Shown here: one piece after another, positions 36,791 through 48,138 of the stretch | Numbering within the stretch: position 1 is the stretch's first letter | How the letters are laid out: every line of letters starts with the position of its first letter | Source: Scortum barcoo | Taxonomy: Eukaryota; Chordata; Actinopteri; Centrarchiformes; Terapontidae | NCBI GenBank assembly: GCA_023238725.1 | Contig: CM041546.1 | Location: forward strand, 21,088,085-21,152,084 | DNA: 64,000 nt | Reading direction: 5' to 3' | Made by a program: the position numbers and the translations under genes | Notes under the pieces: generated by a model | What the model was told of the DNA's origin: nothing | Database searches by the model: none | Seen by the model: only the letters and a program-made list of their open reading frames with translations

Positions 36791-37085
36791 TCAATCTGGA
36801 AAAACTGGAAAAACGTGGAAGAATAAGGGGAGGATGTATAAAGTAACTGAAGACAGGACAGAAGGGAGAGAACTTGGGGAAAATGAAAACGGAGGTGCGG
36901 AGGTGAACGGAGGTATGACGACGAGGTGTTGCCGCTGCTAGAAAAAGACGCGTGAGCAGGAGTGTAGCAGAGAGATGGATGGGAGGGGGTAATGTGGAGA
37001 CGAGTGGTAGGAGAAACAAGATGGAAGTGAGGAGAGATGAAGGAAGCTGAGATGGCAGAGGAGATGGAGGGCGGAGTGTGCAGAG
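36791..37085. repeat. Purine-rich tract
   Basis: The + strand is dominated by G and A over nearly 300 bp (GGGGAGGATG, GGAGAGAACTTGGGG and similar). The minus-strand 123-codon Pro/Leu/Ser ORF is a compositional artefact. Confidence 0.6.
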
Positions 37086-37242
37086 GGGAGCTACCTGCTG
37101 CTGATGGCAGTCAGAGTCAGTGAGGGATGGAGGGCGATCCAGCTGTGACATTAAAGCAGCAGGTGGAGGCCATCATTAGGACTGGCACAGGAGGCTGGAT
37201 GAGCCCACACACACTCATTTCTTTGGGGCCCAGCGGACCACT

Positions 37243-37279
37243 GGAGAGAGAGAGAGAGAGTGTGTGTGTATGTGTGTGT
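37243..37279. repeat. (GA)n(GT)n compound microsatellite
   Basis: About nine GA units are followed by about nine GT units with a TAT interruption. Confidence 0.92.
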
Positions 37280-39157
37280 TTCTCTCAAAAAGAGCTGAAG
37301 CATAGTCCCATAACTTCAGAGCTCATCCCCACCTCCCCTTTCATCTTTCCCTCATGGAGCCCCTCTTCTACCCCAGGTTTCGGCTGCTTCACCCGGCGAG
37401 GGTTGAGCAGTTCCTACATCTGGTGGCTCTCTCGTAATGGGTTTTCAGTTACCTTTTAATCAATTACAATACAGAAGTTTGCGAATTTTTTGCTTCATTT
37501 TTCACCTCATGGCTTTTTGCTCTGTTGCGATCACATCGTGGCGGTGCACACCAGGCAGCAAACAAAAACGATAATAAGGACGACACAGCTGTTTAAAAAA
37601 TATGCGCTATACCTTTGTCCACTTAGGTCTTTTCATAGTTAGCCTCCTGCTTGGTCAGTTTAATGTCTTGGAGAAAATAATTTTTGTTTTGTTTATGCTA
37701 TCGATTTCGCAGGTTGGATATATATATATTTTTTTGGCTAACGTAGCCTATGACAATGCATTAAACATTCAGAAGTTAAATGACAGTCACATACACACAC
37801 GTGTTATTGTTTCAATGGACGGTCTTTTGTTAATTAGAGACACTGACATAATAGCCATTTGATGTCCAACCAGAAGTAGTTTTCGATCAAACAGGGGGTG
37901 TACCAATGTAAAACCAATGTAAAGAGTTTTCCAGTACTCGGGTTCACATTGCTTTACATGTCTAAGCCATGCTATTTTTGTGATCAGTGGCATCTAATTA
38001 TGGCTGCTAATATGTGTGCAGACATGTCAGGATTGAGCGTTATTAAGTCAACAGTACATCTGTCTTCCTCTCATTGTCAAAACCTGAAGAAAGCACCTGA
38101 AAGCAACTTGAGTTAAAGTTGGCAAAGTATGTCATGTCTGACCTGACTCTATCCCAGCATGCCATGTGCACAGCTCTCTGGAATAGGTGTGTGTGATTTT
38201 GGGGGGTGGTGGGCTACGGTACGTCTAAGATGAGTGTTGCTCCAGGCCTGTTCTTAGATCTCCCATCCCTTCCGGACCTGTAGATGGGCCTATCCAGGAA
38301 CACCATTAGGCAAATGAAGTTGTTTGTATCAAATATTGACATGTTATCTCTTCATCATCAGGCGGCGGGAGGGAAGGGAGAGAGAAAGATTGTAACTGTG
38401 GGTAATTGAGCCGTGTCTCCCCTGCTTATCGGTAAAGCTCCGGCACGTCACGGACCTAACGAGCTGTGGCGCGCCGATTAGTCTGAAGGGAAAGTCGAAC
38501 GTGAAACACCAGAGCCTCCGTCTTTCTTTTTCTTTTTCTTTTTTTTTTCATATCTGCAATGGATATTATGAGCCTCCCTGGAGGGCAGAGGCACAGCCTT
38601 ATTAGTTCAATTCATGGGGGGGAAGAGAATTGATATGGATGAATGGCATGTTAAAGTATCCCTTTGTTACAATAACCATCAAGGCTGATGGTTCAGGCTG
38701 ATGATGCAGCCCAAGGCAGCAGGACGACAAGCTGGGGCCTTGACCTGGATGGCAGAGGATGCACACACACCAAGGGCAGGGGGCTGATTACACACTGCCT
38801 TAAACAAATGGATTTGCCCCTTTAACATTTAGATATGGGATCTTTCTGTGTGTTGGTGTGTGTACACACAAGAGACAGGGTACTAGTGCATGTCTGTTTT
38901 TGTGAGCAAGGACCGACCATCGTTTGTCTGGATTTGTATCGGTTTACGTGTGGAGGTGTGTGTATGCTGCCTGCATTTTATCTCAACATTATCAGGAATA
39001 GTAGTTCAGCTTTATTAGATAATCACATGGCGAATAGCTAATTGTAAATGTGTTATCATCATCATTTGTGTGCATACTGAGTATTCATATTTTTCCATTT
39101 GCGTATGGTTATTTGCAGTTGTGCATGTTGTTGTTTTTTTGTAAAGATGAAAACCCA

Positions 39158-39160
<3 letters not shown>

Positions 39161-39192
<32 letters not shown>
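39161..39192. repeat. (GT)16 microsatellite
   Basis: Uninterrupted GT run. Confidence 0.97.
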
Positions 39193-39195
<3 letters not shown>

Positions 39196-39360
39196 GCACT
39201 CCTGTGCATGTGCATGCGTGCAGCCTATGCCAGGTGCCTCCACAGGGCATTACCCATCTTGCACTCGTGCCACTCTGAGAATAATCCAGTAAAAAATGGC
39301 CGAGATGAGAATCTCACAACATGCCAGTTTGATTTGTACCCCTTGCTATCAAAGAATGCT

Positions 39361-39480
39361 AATTAAAATCATATTTTGCATATGTCTTGTCTTTCATGCG
39401 CATATGCAAATTGCCCCTGTTGCCTTTCAGCACTCTGTAATTAGGTTTATGAAGGACAGCTGTAATACATAATTAACAGA
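39361..39480. promoter_or_regulatory. Candidate enhancer block with octamer
   Basis: A perfect ATGCAAAT octamer is at 39404-39411 and an ATTTTGCATATG variant at about 39373-39384. CTGTAATTAGG and ACATAATTAACAG are homeodomain words. There is no simple repeat. It resembles the octamer-bearing blocks at 5.4 and 31.4 kb. Confidence 0.33.
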
Positions 39481-41310
39481 AATGTTTGCAAGCTCTTTTT
39501 TCTCCACGTCTAAACACGACGACTTAAACAAGCATGCGTGTTCAAGGCTGTGCTTTCCTCTCAAATATATTGATTAATTCTTTTACCCCCCACCCTGTCA
39601 GAAATATCTTAATTATGCTGTTTGTTTATTTATAGATGACGCCGTCAGTCAGAGGCCCTTCCAGTAGGCCAGAGAAGCTCAGCATTTTGATCTTGCCATT
39701 CTCCCTGATTGGAGTGTACAAGATTTAGACACGTGCTCGCTCCCAGTTTAACTCCAAGGCAACATTTTGGACGGGTGGATGGATTGAGTTCGAGAGGATT
39801 GAGAAAATGTAAAGTGATGATAGCGAGGCAAAAACAGTGGAGCATGTTTGAATATTTATATGGTGGTCTTAGTTAGCGTCGGCCTCAGGGGCCTCGATGA
39901 CGGACGGGACTCCCGGGCCATGATGGGATCGAGAACACAGCCATGTGCGTCCAGACGTCGGAGGAGGTGGGGGTGGTGGGGGTGGTAGAGAGGGGCGATA
40001 GCTGACACGCCGACCTAAATGGTGAAATAATTGTGCTTTCACTTATGAAAGACTGACTCCTAAAGTTAGAAGGAAAGCTTCAGAAAAGAAGGCGCAGACG
40101 GGCTCGCCGGAGAGAAAACAGAATAATGATCTACTTGGATGAAACAAAAGTGAAAACCTCCAGGAAAAAAAAAAGAAAAAGGAGTGGGAGGAGCGATGTG
40201 GAAGAGGGACCCGAGTGTGTGTGCAGTGACAGTGCCAACCACATGACTGTCGGTTCAACTCCCTCGGCCTCTTTCATGTAGCTCCATCCTCAGCTCTCAG
40301 ATGTGGTCATTGTCTCTCAGTCGCACAATAATGGGAAGTGATGGGTGCTAAATGAAAAGGCCAGAGGATGAAAACACTGGTGAAGCAGCTTGGATGTCAG
40401 AGTAGTTAGTCCTGTCACCCGTTCATTATGTTTTCATATGCTGTTTGGGAGACACGGTAAACTCAGGGCCCTTGACAAAGACAGGACATTGCGGTCACTT
40501 TGGAGCTAGGGTGCCCCAGTATTTTTGACTGCGTGTGCGTGCACTGTAGATACATGTGCATTTGAATCATTGCACGTGTGTACATATTTCTTTGACACGT
40601 TGATGTACAACATGTGGAACTCTTTGTCTCAATTCTCATTCTGATGTCTGACCGAAATGGTGCTTATAAATCAAATAGTCTCAAACTTTACACTCCTCTT
40701 GTGGAGTTTTTATATAAAATTGTGTCTGTTTTGCTGGTCTGTCCTCTATTAAGAGAACAATAGTTTCTCCGCCCAAAAACCTGTTTATGACAGATTGCAT
40801 TTAAAACTCCACGTCAGATTGGGTGTTCTGGGAAAAGTCTAGGAATGTAAGAGAAGGATGTGTTTGTGTTCGAAAGTGTCTACCAGTGGGAGAAAACAGG
40901 AGAAGCAATAGAGACAGTCCTTCATATTCCTAAAGTGAAACACATCCTTCACGAAGGAAAAAAAAGAGGAATAACCAAAACAAAGTCAAAACATCTTTTC
41001 TGTTTTACAGCTGCTCAATGCTGGAAACAGTGACACACAGAAAATCTGTTTACATTCAGTTAGAGTCTTACTTCAAGAACTCTAGTTCATTCATCTCAGT
41101 ACACATGATTGCAGAGGCTGTCCTGCAGCGCTTCACATCTTCTATTATTTTGTTGCACCCTTCTCTTATAATCTTGGGAAGAATTTTTCAGGCACATGTG
41201 TACTGTAGTGATCTATCTATGGTTCGGATTAACAGCGGAAGACCAGCATAGTTGGAATGCACCCACACTGGTCAAAGACTCTTGTGCATAATTCATATAT
41301 CATATTGTAG

Positions 41311-41359
41311 CTTAATATTGCTATTTGATGAACTCATGTTCTGTGTGTGTGTTTTGCAG
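41311..41359 (+). promoter_or_regulatory. 3' splice site region (branch point candidate and acceptor) of the zinc-finger exon
   Basis: CTTAAT at 41311-41316 is a plausible branch-point word. The tract just before the AG is mixed GT/T (TGTGTGTGTGTTTTGCAG) rather than a classical C/T run. The reading frame of the exon has an in-frame TAA at 41313-41315, so the exon cannot extend further upstream than that without a new start. The acceptor AG at 41358-41359 gives the reading phase expected for a split zinc finger. Confidence 0.65.
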
Positions 41360-41434
41360 ATGGGCCTTTGTGATGAAGAAACACCTCAGCACCCACCTGC
41401 TGGGAAAACATGGAGTCGGACAGCGAAAAGAGAG
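41360..41434 (+). CDS. znf407: Internal coding exon of a ZNF407-like C2H2 zinc-finger protein (partial gene)
   Basis: This is a 75-nt internal exon. An AG acceptor at 41358-41359 follows a GT/T-rich tract (GTGTTTTGCAG), and a GTACGT donor begins at 41435. Frame: base 41360 is the last base of a split codon, full codons run from TGG at 41361 to GAG at 41432, and AG at 41433-41434 starts the next codon, so both flanking introns are phase 2. The peptide begins WAFVMKKHLSTHLLGKHG and continues VGQRKER. It contains F-x5-L-x2-H-x4-H, the C-terminal half of a C2H2 finger. Phe lies where C-x3-F predicts, so the two Cys belong to the preceding exon, with the intron one residue after the second Cys. 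Predicted helix positions -1, 2, 3 and 6 are Met, Lys, His and Thr. The LLGKHGVG...KER linker matches my memory of vertebrate ZNF407, a nuclear protein with many zinc fingers implicated in transcriptional regulation. The next exon should open with another finger. Being a coding zinc-finger exon is close to certain; the ZNF407 name is likely but recalled, not searched. Confidence 0.8.
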
Positions 41435-42009
41435 GTACGTTAACCACTCGCAGCTGCATTCAAAAACACATTCTAGTTCATTAACATTCAGGAAAGGGAG
41501 AATTAGGTTTAGATATATCCCCCTATCCTGTCCTGACTGTCAAGTATTTCCACTTGCTTTCAGAAGACTAAAGTGAGAGATACAGCAGGCAATTAATTCT
41601 AGATTTTGGAGGATGACTCCTACAACCCCTATGGAGGTCTGCAAGCTTTTAAGCAAAAAGTCCCCACTAATTACAGTAAATTTCAAGTTAAATATAACTT
41701 GAGATCCTCCCTTTCCCTAATGAGTTAAATGGCTTTCACTCATTCCGTCTGTCCTGGTCTCTTGCTTACATCCCTTTTTTCTGTCAAACTTTATCTGGCT
41801 CCCTCCCTCATCTTACTTTCTGCTCTCCCTCTTGAATTAAGGATGAATGATGTTTCTTTTACCATTTTTTCTCTGCGTGCGTGAGTGTGTGTTTCTGCGT
41901 ATGTGTAATGTCTCCCGCTTGGCCCTGTCTATCAGAAGCAGAGCCCTGCTGTCAGTGTGTGTGCGTCGTGTATGTGTGTGGAAAAGAAAGATGAGGAGAT
42001 GAAGTTGTG

Positions 42010-42038
42010 AAGCCCCCCCCCCCTAACCCCCCCCCACC
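42010..42038. repeat. C-rich homopolymer tract
   Basis: Two runs of about ten C separated by TAA. Confidence 0.9.
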
Positions 42039-43160
42039 ACTTCTTACCCTGACAAGCCAAAACGAGACGTTAAACACCTCTCAATCTGTCAAGCGAGCTG
42101 CTAAAATAGAAACAGACCCGCTTTTTCATTACTCCGCAACCAAATTGATACTTTTGACAACGTGTGGTATTAGATATGACAAGTGGCTTCAGATATGGAA
42201 GTAAGCAGCCCCGACCAGATGCCTCTCCATCTCTCAGACATTATCAGCTAAATTCCTACTGTCAGCTGTTCATCTGGATTAGATGGAAACAAATCCTCAT
42301 ATCCACAACTGGTTCAAGGCACTGTTTCATCCACATGTTTGTTATTGTAACCTTTATTTATCTGATGATACGTGACGGAGACCCATACAATTCTCATGTC
42401 TCCACACGTGTGACACAGTTTTCTGCTGTTTGACTGACCAGGGACTTCAAACGTTGACCTCGCAGTCCAGCATCTGTGTTATTGTTGTCCACTTGGCACA
42501 TGCCCACCTGCAAAGAAAAAAAAATGCAAAGGCAAACTGGAGGAAAAGAAAATACAAGAAACATCCTCTTTTTTTTTTTCTGCTTTTCTAAAGATGAAAT
42601 GGTCAAACATTATTCAGAAGCCTCCCTTTTTAACAGTGGCTCATAATACTTATACTACCCTACAACTGTAAAGACAAAAAGGTAAACAAGACACAAGCGA
42701 TTAAGAGGACTCTTGATGACTAAAAGAACACAAGGCACAGAAGTAACACACTTGAACAGATTATGCTAAGCTAACTGCAATAACCTCAGGTATTGGTGGG
42801 CCCGCTACACAAATGTGGGTTGAAGGTGGAGGTGAGCAAGCCTCCAGTACTGTGGTGTCATCACCTTTGTAAACCTGCACAGTATTAATGCTGTAATTTA
42901 CTGTATGCGCAGGATTTTACTCATTAATCTGTAAGAAATATGTGAGATCTTGTAGAACAAGAAAGCGCAGTCATCAAATACCATTTAAAACGTGTATAAA
43001 ATGTTTCATTAAGCTGCTTTCACCTATAAATCCTTCAGTCTCACTTATTGTGCTGTGCTGTTAGCGGCTGCCCAAACAATCAACTTCAACTCTGTGAAGG
43101 GAAAGTAAAATCCACAGGCCTCTGCTCCATGAAATCAATTAAACTTTTATTCATCTCCAT

Positions 43161-43600
43161 TAAAGGTAGAGTCTGCAATTCCAATCCAACACACTTTTTT
43201 GTCAAATTCAGTGAACATCTCCTCATGGCCCGCTGGCTGTCTGTGTGTGCTGAAAACATACTCGCACACAGCCTTGGCTCTGTAAATGGGAAACAAACAG
43301 AGTGGCTTTGACTGAGCCACGAGATAAGAATGAAACGTTTTTAACATCGGAGATATTACCTTGCCAACTTACTATAGAAGAATTGTACTTGCGACAGCGG
43401 ACCTTACATTCTTTAACTTGCAATGACACATCTTCGCCTGTGTAATGTTACTTATTGTGGCTAATTTTCCTTTGGGCAGCAAACGCTCCGGATTCTGCCA
43501 TATTTCTCTTTTGGTCAGCTTGCCCAGTTGTTGGTGTTGTTTCCTTGGCAATGCGCGTTCATGAATTTGGGGAGGAGCACTGAAGGAGCAGTCTATTTGT
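43161..43600. mobile_element. Degenerate MITE-like nonautonomous DNA transposon (tentative)
   Basis: The left edge TAAAGGTAGAGTCTGCAATT is a sequence I recall from teleost interspersed repeats. The right edge reads GGAGCAGTCTATTTGT near 43586-43600, which is close to an inverted copy of the left edge (GCAGACTCTACCTTT) with several mismatches. The interior (GTCAAATTCAGTGAAC, GACTGAGCCACG, TTGCCAACTTACTATAG) is unique in the window. About 440 bp, with no transposase ORF. Both ends are diverged, so the boundaries are approximate. Confidence 0.45.
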
Positions 43601-44566
43601 TTGGCCGTTGAGTTTAAATTTCAAGTCTTTTTCTAGAACCGCAGTTCACCTTGTACTCATCATGTTTGCATTTTTAGCAGTCTTAGCATTACACAATGTT
43701 CATCTGATAACAATGCAAAATTTGATTTATGATTTATAATCATAAGCTAGAAAGTAAAGCCAGTGAGGGTTTCACATTCAAATAAATTCCACACTTGTGT
43801 TTTGAGACTGAGTAACTTTACCATCAGTACAAGCTACCAGTCTGTCAGAGGAGGCCATCACTGATCGTGGTCAACCTGAATGTTTCATGTGTCAGTGAAA
43901 ACATTTCAATCTGATTCTACTGCCACAGTGATGTTGACAACACTAGAAAGCACAACACATAAATCAGCCAGCGGATTAGTCTCTGTGTCTGCCAAACAAG
44001 TGAATCCTCGCTCATTTGGAAATGCAGCTCATCTGAAAAGTGCTGTTTTAGACAAATCCAGAGAAAGCATCAAATTCGAAGTCTTAGGTAAAAAATACCA
44101 CTAACTCACTAACTCTATTGCAGTTTCACTCCCAAAGACCTTTTGTGCTCATTACTTTTGTAATAGAAGGTGGCAACCCCACCAAGGTCACAGAGGACAC
44201 ACACACGTTCACACACAAAGATGCCGGGCTTGAATGAAGCTGTAAGGTCTGTGTGTTACCCGATAGTGTTTAGCTCAGTGTTTATTTTTTTTGCCAAAAA
44301 CAACTCCAGTCACTTTGCTCAGCCATAAAGCATTATGCCACACGGCATCATTACATCAAGTACACACACATAGACACACTGCATGTTAATACACACCCAT
44401 GTAAACTTACCCACAGTTCTGTTTATACACATGAACACACAAACTGTACACTCCCATTCCTGCCATCATCAAAACATCATTCTTTCATTCCTTGTTTTTC
44501 TCTCATTCTTTTTATTGCACTCATTCATGCACACTTAAACACATGCCCGCTGTGGCGCATGCACGC

Positions 44567-44597
44567 ACGACACACACACACACACCCACACACACCC
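44567..44597. repeat. Imperfect (AC)n tract
   Basis: ACACACACACACACCCACACACACCCC. CA-rich low complexity runs through 44360-44620. Confidence 0.85.
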
Positions 44598-44799
44598 CTG
44601 CATGCGCACTTAGAGGGAGGACGGCCACAAGGTTTGTTCTATTTAAACCTGTAAAACACGGTGTCATCATTTTTCTGACAGTCCTGCAGACAGAATTTAT
44701 CTCATCATTAATTAACCATCATATTTCCAACACAGTGCAGCTTAATTAGCACAAGGTCATTGGGGAGGCCTTATTAAGTGGAACAAATTTGGGCAAGTG

Positions 44800-45085
44800 T
44801 AAGCGAGGAGGCAGAGGACGGAGGACAGAGGAGGAGAAAGGAGGAGAGAGAGAAAAAGGGAGAGAGACAGAGGGAGGTGGGATGACAAAGAGACAGGCAG
44901 AGAGGGGAGATGAAAGACAGAAAGGGGGAAAGAAATGGAGGAAGAGAGGAAGACTGGTTTGGTCCGACATGACAGTGCTGGCTCAATGATTGATAACTGC
45001 ACCGGTTTTGAAAGCCCAGACCTGGAGACTAGGACGGGAGCTGAGGGAGAAGGAGAGACAGGGAGAGGGAAGGGATGGGGAAATT
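44800..45085. repeat. Purine-rich (GA/GGA) tract
   Basis: GAGGACAGAGGAGGAGAAAGGAG-type sequence with only short breaks. The Ser/Leu/Pro ORFs on the minus strand (up to 129 codons) are composition artefacts. Confidence 0.75.
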
Positions 45086-45091
45086 TGTGTA

Positions 45092-45093
<2 letters not shown>

Positions 45094-45124
<31 letters not shown>
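45094..45124. repeat. (TG)15 microsatellite
   Basis: Uninterrupted run next to the purine tract. Confidence 0.96.
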
Positions 45125-45126
<2 letters not shown>

Positions 45127-46091
45127 TGGGGGGGTTGAACCAGCAACTGGGGACCAGTGAGAGGGGGGATGGTGGTGGTGGTGGGTTGAGAGGCAATGGG
45201 GGTTGTTAGGGGGAGCCAATTGCAAACATATGCTGGCTGGCAGGCGGTGGAGAGATGGATTGCAGTGGGACAGTGTCAGAGAGGCAGTTTCATCACCATC
45301 TCTACGGCCCTGTTCACCTGGTATTTTTAGAACACTGGGGAGATCTGTTAGTCAAAGGAAGAGAGGAGGAGGAGCAGGAGGAGGAAGAGACCTGACTAGC
45401 CGCAGGTAACGCCAGGCTCCACTTAGCCAGATCCGTATGGGGCCTCAAATTTTGGGTGGGTATCTGTGAGGGGGGGTAGTGTCCCACCGGTTTGGGTTTC
45501 AAAAGACAAATTTTTAGTATTCGCGTTCTATTTTTAGTTAATCAGCCCAAACTTTATTGATGCACATGGGGAAACCTGTCCCCATTTGACCTTTCCTAAG
45601 TAGCATGGGGCAGCGAGCAATCCCCAAAAGAATAATGCATAATTTCTTTGAAAGTAAAACGCACCAGTATACCGAAAACGCGACAATCAAAGCCAAATCA
45701 AGGACTTCCTTTTGGTTTGCAACCTGCAAATTTTCCTGTCGTACTGAGTCTACTTTAAGCTTACCACGCATGTTTTTTCAGTGTTGAAGAAGACCAACAC
45801 AAACACGGGTAGGCCACGTTAAAAACACATAATTCATGCAAACGTCTTAATTTCTAGACAAGGAAAAATATGCTCTCTCCATACCTTTTATATAATCCAA
45901 TCACAGTGTCTCAACACGATCACATCCCACTAATGAACGCAGTGGGCCGTGATGATCAACACTGGACAGATCTGACTTTAAATAAAAGGCTAATATTAGC
46001 CCCATATATATATCCTTATAACCCCAGTGGGGAAGAGGAATCTGAGGGGACGATGGGTGTGATGACAGACTCCAACTATCTGACAGGTTCT

Positions 46092-46094
<3 letters not shown>

Positions 46095-46138
<44 letters not shown>

Positions 46139-46155
46139 GAGAGGGAGAGAGAGAG
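46095..46155. repeat. (GA)n microsatellite
   Basis: About 19 perfect AG units, then GGGAGAGGAGAGGGAGAGAGAGA variants. Confidence 0.97.
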
Positions 46156-47013
46156 CTGAACTGTTATAAAGTGACACAACTGGGTCTTCGTCTCAGTCAC
46201 ACCACCACTCCTCACTGCAGGCACTGAGCGGAGATGAGGGCTTTTTTGTCCTTTTGTCTGCCTGCGTGTGTGTGCTCTCTCGTGGATGTATACTTATGAG
46301 GACCACATGTCCTCGCAAGTTGAGATAAAGCATGCTATATCGTGCCTGATTGTAATGGCTTGCAGTGATCTCAAAAGGTTTTTTTTTATATATTATTGTA
46401 ACATTTTGCATTACAGCTCAGAATTATAATACGAAGTTGTCACTTTTTTCATCACCCACTTGTAATATCATACTGAGTTGAATTATCCCTGTTCCTCAGT
46501 TCATTTTCATCTGAATATATAATCTCCCTTATTTAGTTAATGGATGCACGGTTTGAGCCAGCCTAGTGGGGAAAATGGTTGTATAGTCTCCAAAATCTGT
46601 AAAAGTATTCCCACTAGTTTGATTTTATTGATTTTGATTGAGTGTTGCACCTCAAGAAGCTTTTTACTGCTGATTCACAGGAGAACAATAGAGTTATCTC
46701 AATTGTAAAACAAAAGGAGGATACAACCATCAGTTTTGAACGTGCGGCTTTAACTACAGCGAAGAATAACTGCCCCCAAGGAGGAACATGGAATAAATGC
46801 ATCACTTCTTTTGAATAACAAACCAAACACTTATTTATCTGACTAAAACTGACTTCTGTGAAGTTATGTCTGTTGTGTGTGAGCAGATGTGTATTCTCTG
46901 CTTTTGCTGTTATTGAACAACATATTTCACCGCATAGTTTGATTTTTATTTCACAACTTGAGTTTTTGCTTTTTTTGTAATTTAATTGTAATTGTAATAC
47001 CATTTTAACCTAG

Positions 47014-47037
47014 GTGTGTGTGTGTGTGTGTGTGTGT
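47014..47037. repeat. (GT)12 microsatellite
   Basis: Uninterrupted GT run. Confidence 0.95.
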
Positions 47038-47829
47038 TCCTGCTGTTATGGCACCTAAACCAACACTTCAGTAACAAGGGAGTGGCTTGAGTGCATGATT
47101 GACAGCAGCGACCTTGCCTCAATTGCTTGTAATTAGTTCTTTAAAAAACAGGGCGCCAAAAGACAACTGACCTGTCTCGCATACCTGTTTTTATAGGTAA
47201 TTGTTAAAACGCCTGCCATTTTCACGCTTGTAATAATAAACTCCTTGAACTTAATACACTCATCACTCTTGAAAAGGGAGTGCTGACAACCCAGAAGAAA
47301 GATATGTTTGTTTAAGTAGTGGGGGAAAAGGCACGATACAAGCAGCTGGAGAGAATGTTTTCATTGTTTTGGAAATGTCTAATTGCTAAAATCTGCTCAC
47401 AGTTGCAGTTGCTGTTTTTTTACAGCATCGCTGTAATGTCTGAGCCAAGTAAGCGGGTGCTAAAATCCCTCAGAAGAAAACAGAAAACCAGGTGAAGAGG
47501 CATGAACGCAGATCCAGAAATAGCTAGAATGATGCATGCAGCGCAGGTGTGATGACTCACAAAATGAAGACAGGGATATTCAGAGCATCCGTTATTGCAT
47601 GACTGCAGTGAGAAGGCTGTAGAGGATGACCAGTCTTTGAAAGAAAATTGTCTTTTTGGATGAAAAATTCTTCTGTAAAAATGCATTAAATCAGAATTGG
47701 ACAATGGTGACAATGATGATATCTTTTTTATTATTTAAAACTTGGACTGACACTTCAGCAAATTAATATTCTCACGTAATGCACCACCTTTATTTCTGTA
47801 TGTTCACATGGAAGAATTGATGTATACGT

Positions 47830-48060
47830 TGCTGCGGTCGGTCACGTCGCTGTGCCAGGGGCCGAGCTCGGCTGAGCGGGCATCTGGCTTTGCAATGCCG
47901 GGCTCTGGGCGTGCAGCCGCGTCCCAGCATGCCGTGCAGCACGGCCATATTGCCCCAGCATCGAGGCCCGGGACCGTCCAGGCTTGACGGGTGGAGCAGG
48001 GGCGGAAGAGCCCTGCCTGGAGTCAGCATGGTGGCAATATGGACCACACGGAGCAGGCAG
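47830..48060. promoter_or_regulatory. GC/CpG-rich patch with an inverted CCATATTGCC pair
   Basis: About 230 bp is clearly GC-rich and CpG-bearing inside AT-rich surroundings. It contains CCATATTGCC at 47945-47954 and its exact reverse complement GGCAATATGG at 48033-48042. Both include CCATATT, a fit to the YY1 core (CCATnTT). Overlapping ORFs of 75-85 codons exist on both strands without a recognisable domain or splice context. It could be a CpG islet, a cryptic promoter or a decayed inserted sequence. Confidence 0.28.
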
Positions 48061-48120
48061 GGGTCAAGTCACACAAAAGCTACTGGGCATAAGCCAGTGT
48101 GGTACCGGGGGCGTGTGTGA

Positions 48121-48138
48121 GCGTGTGTGTGTGTGTGT
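48121..48138. repeat. Short (GT)n microsatellite
   Basis: GCGTGTGTGTGTGTGTGT. Confidence 0.88.

Noticed and set aside
47790..48120. Overlapping 75-85 codon ORFs in the GC-rich patch considered as a nested gene
   Set aside because: No domain, signal peptide or splice structure. Open frames on both strands are expected from the high GC content.
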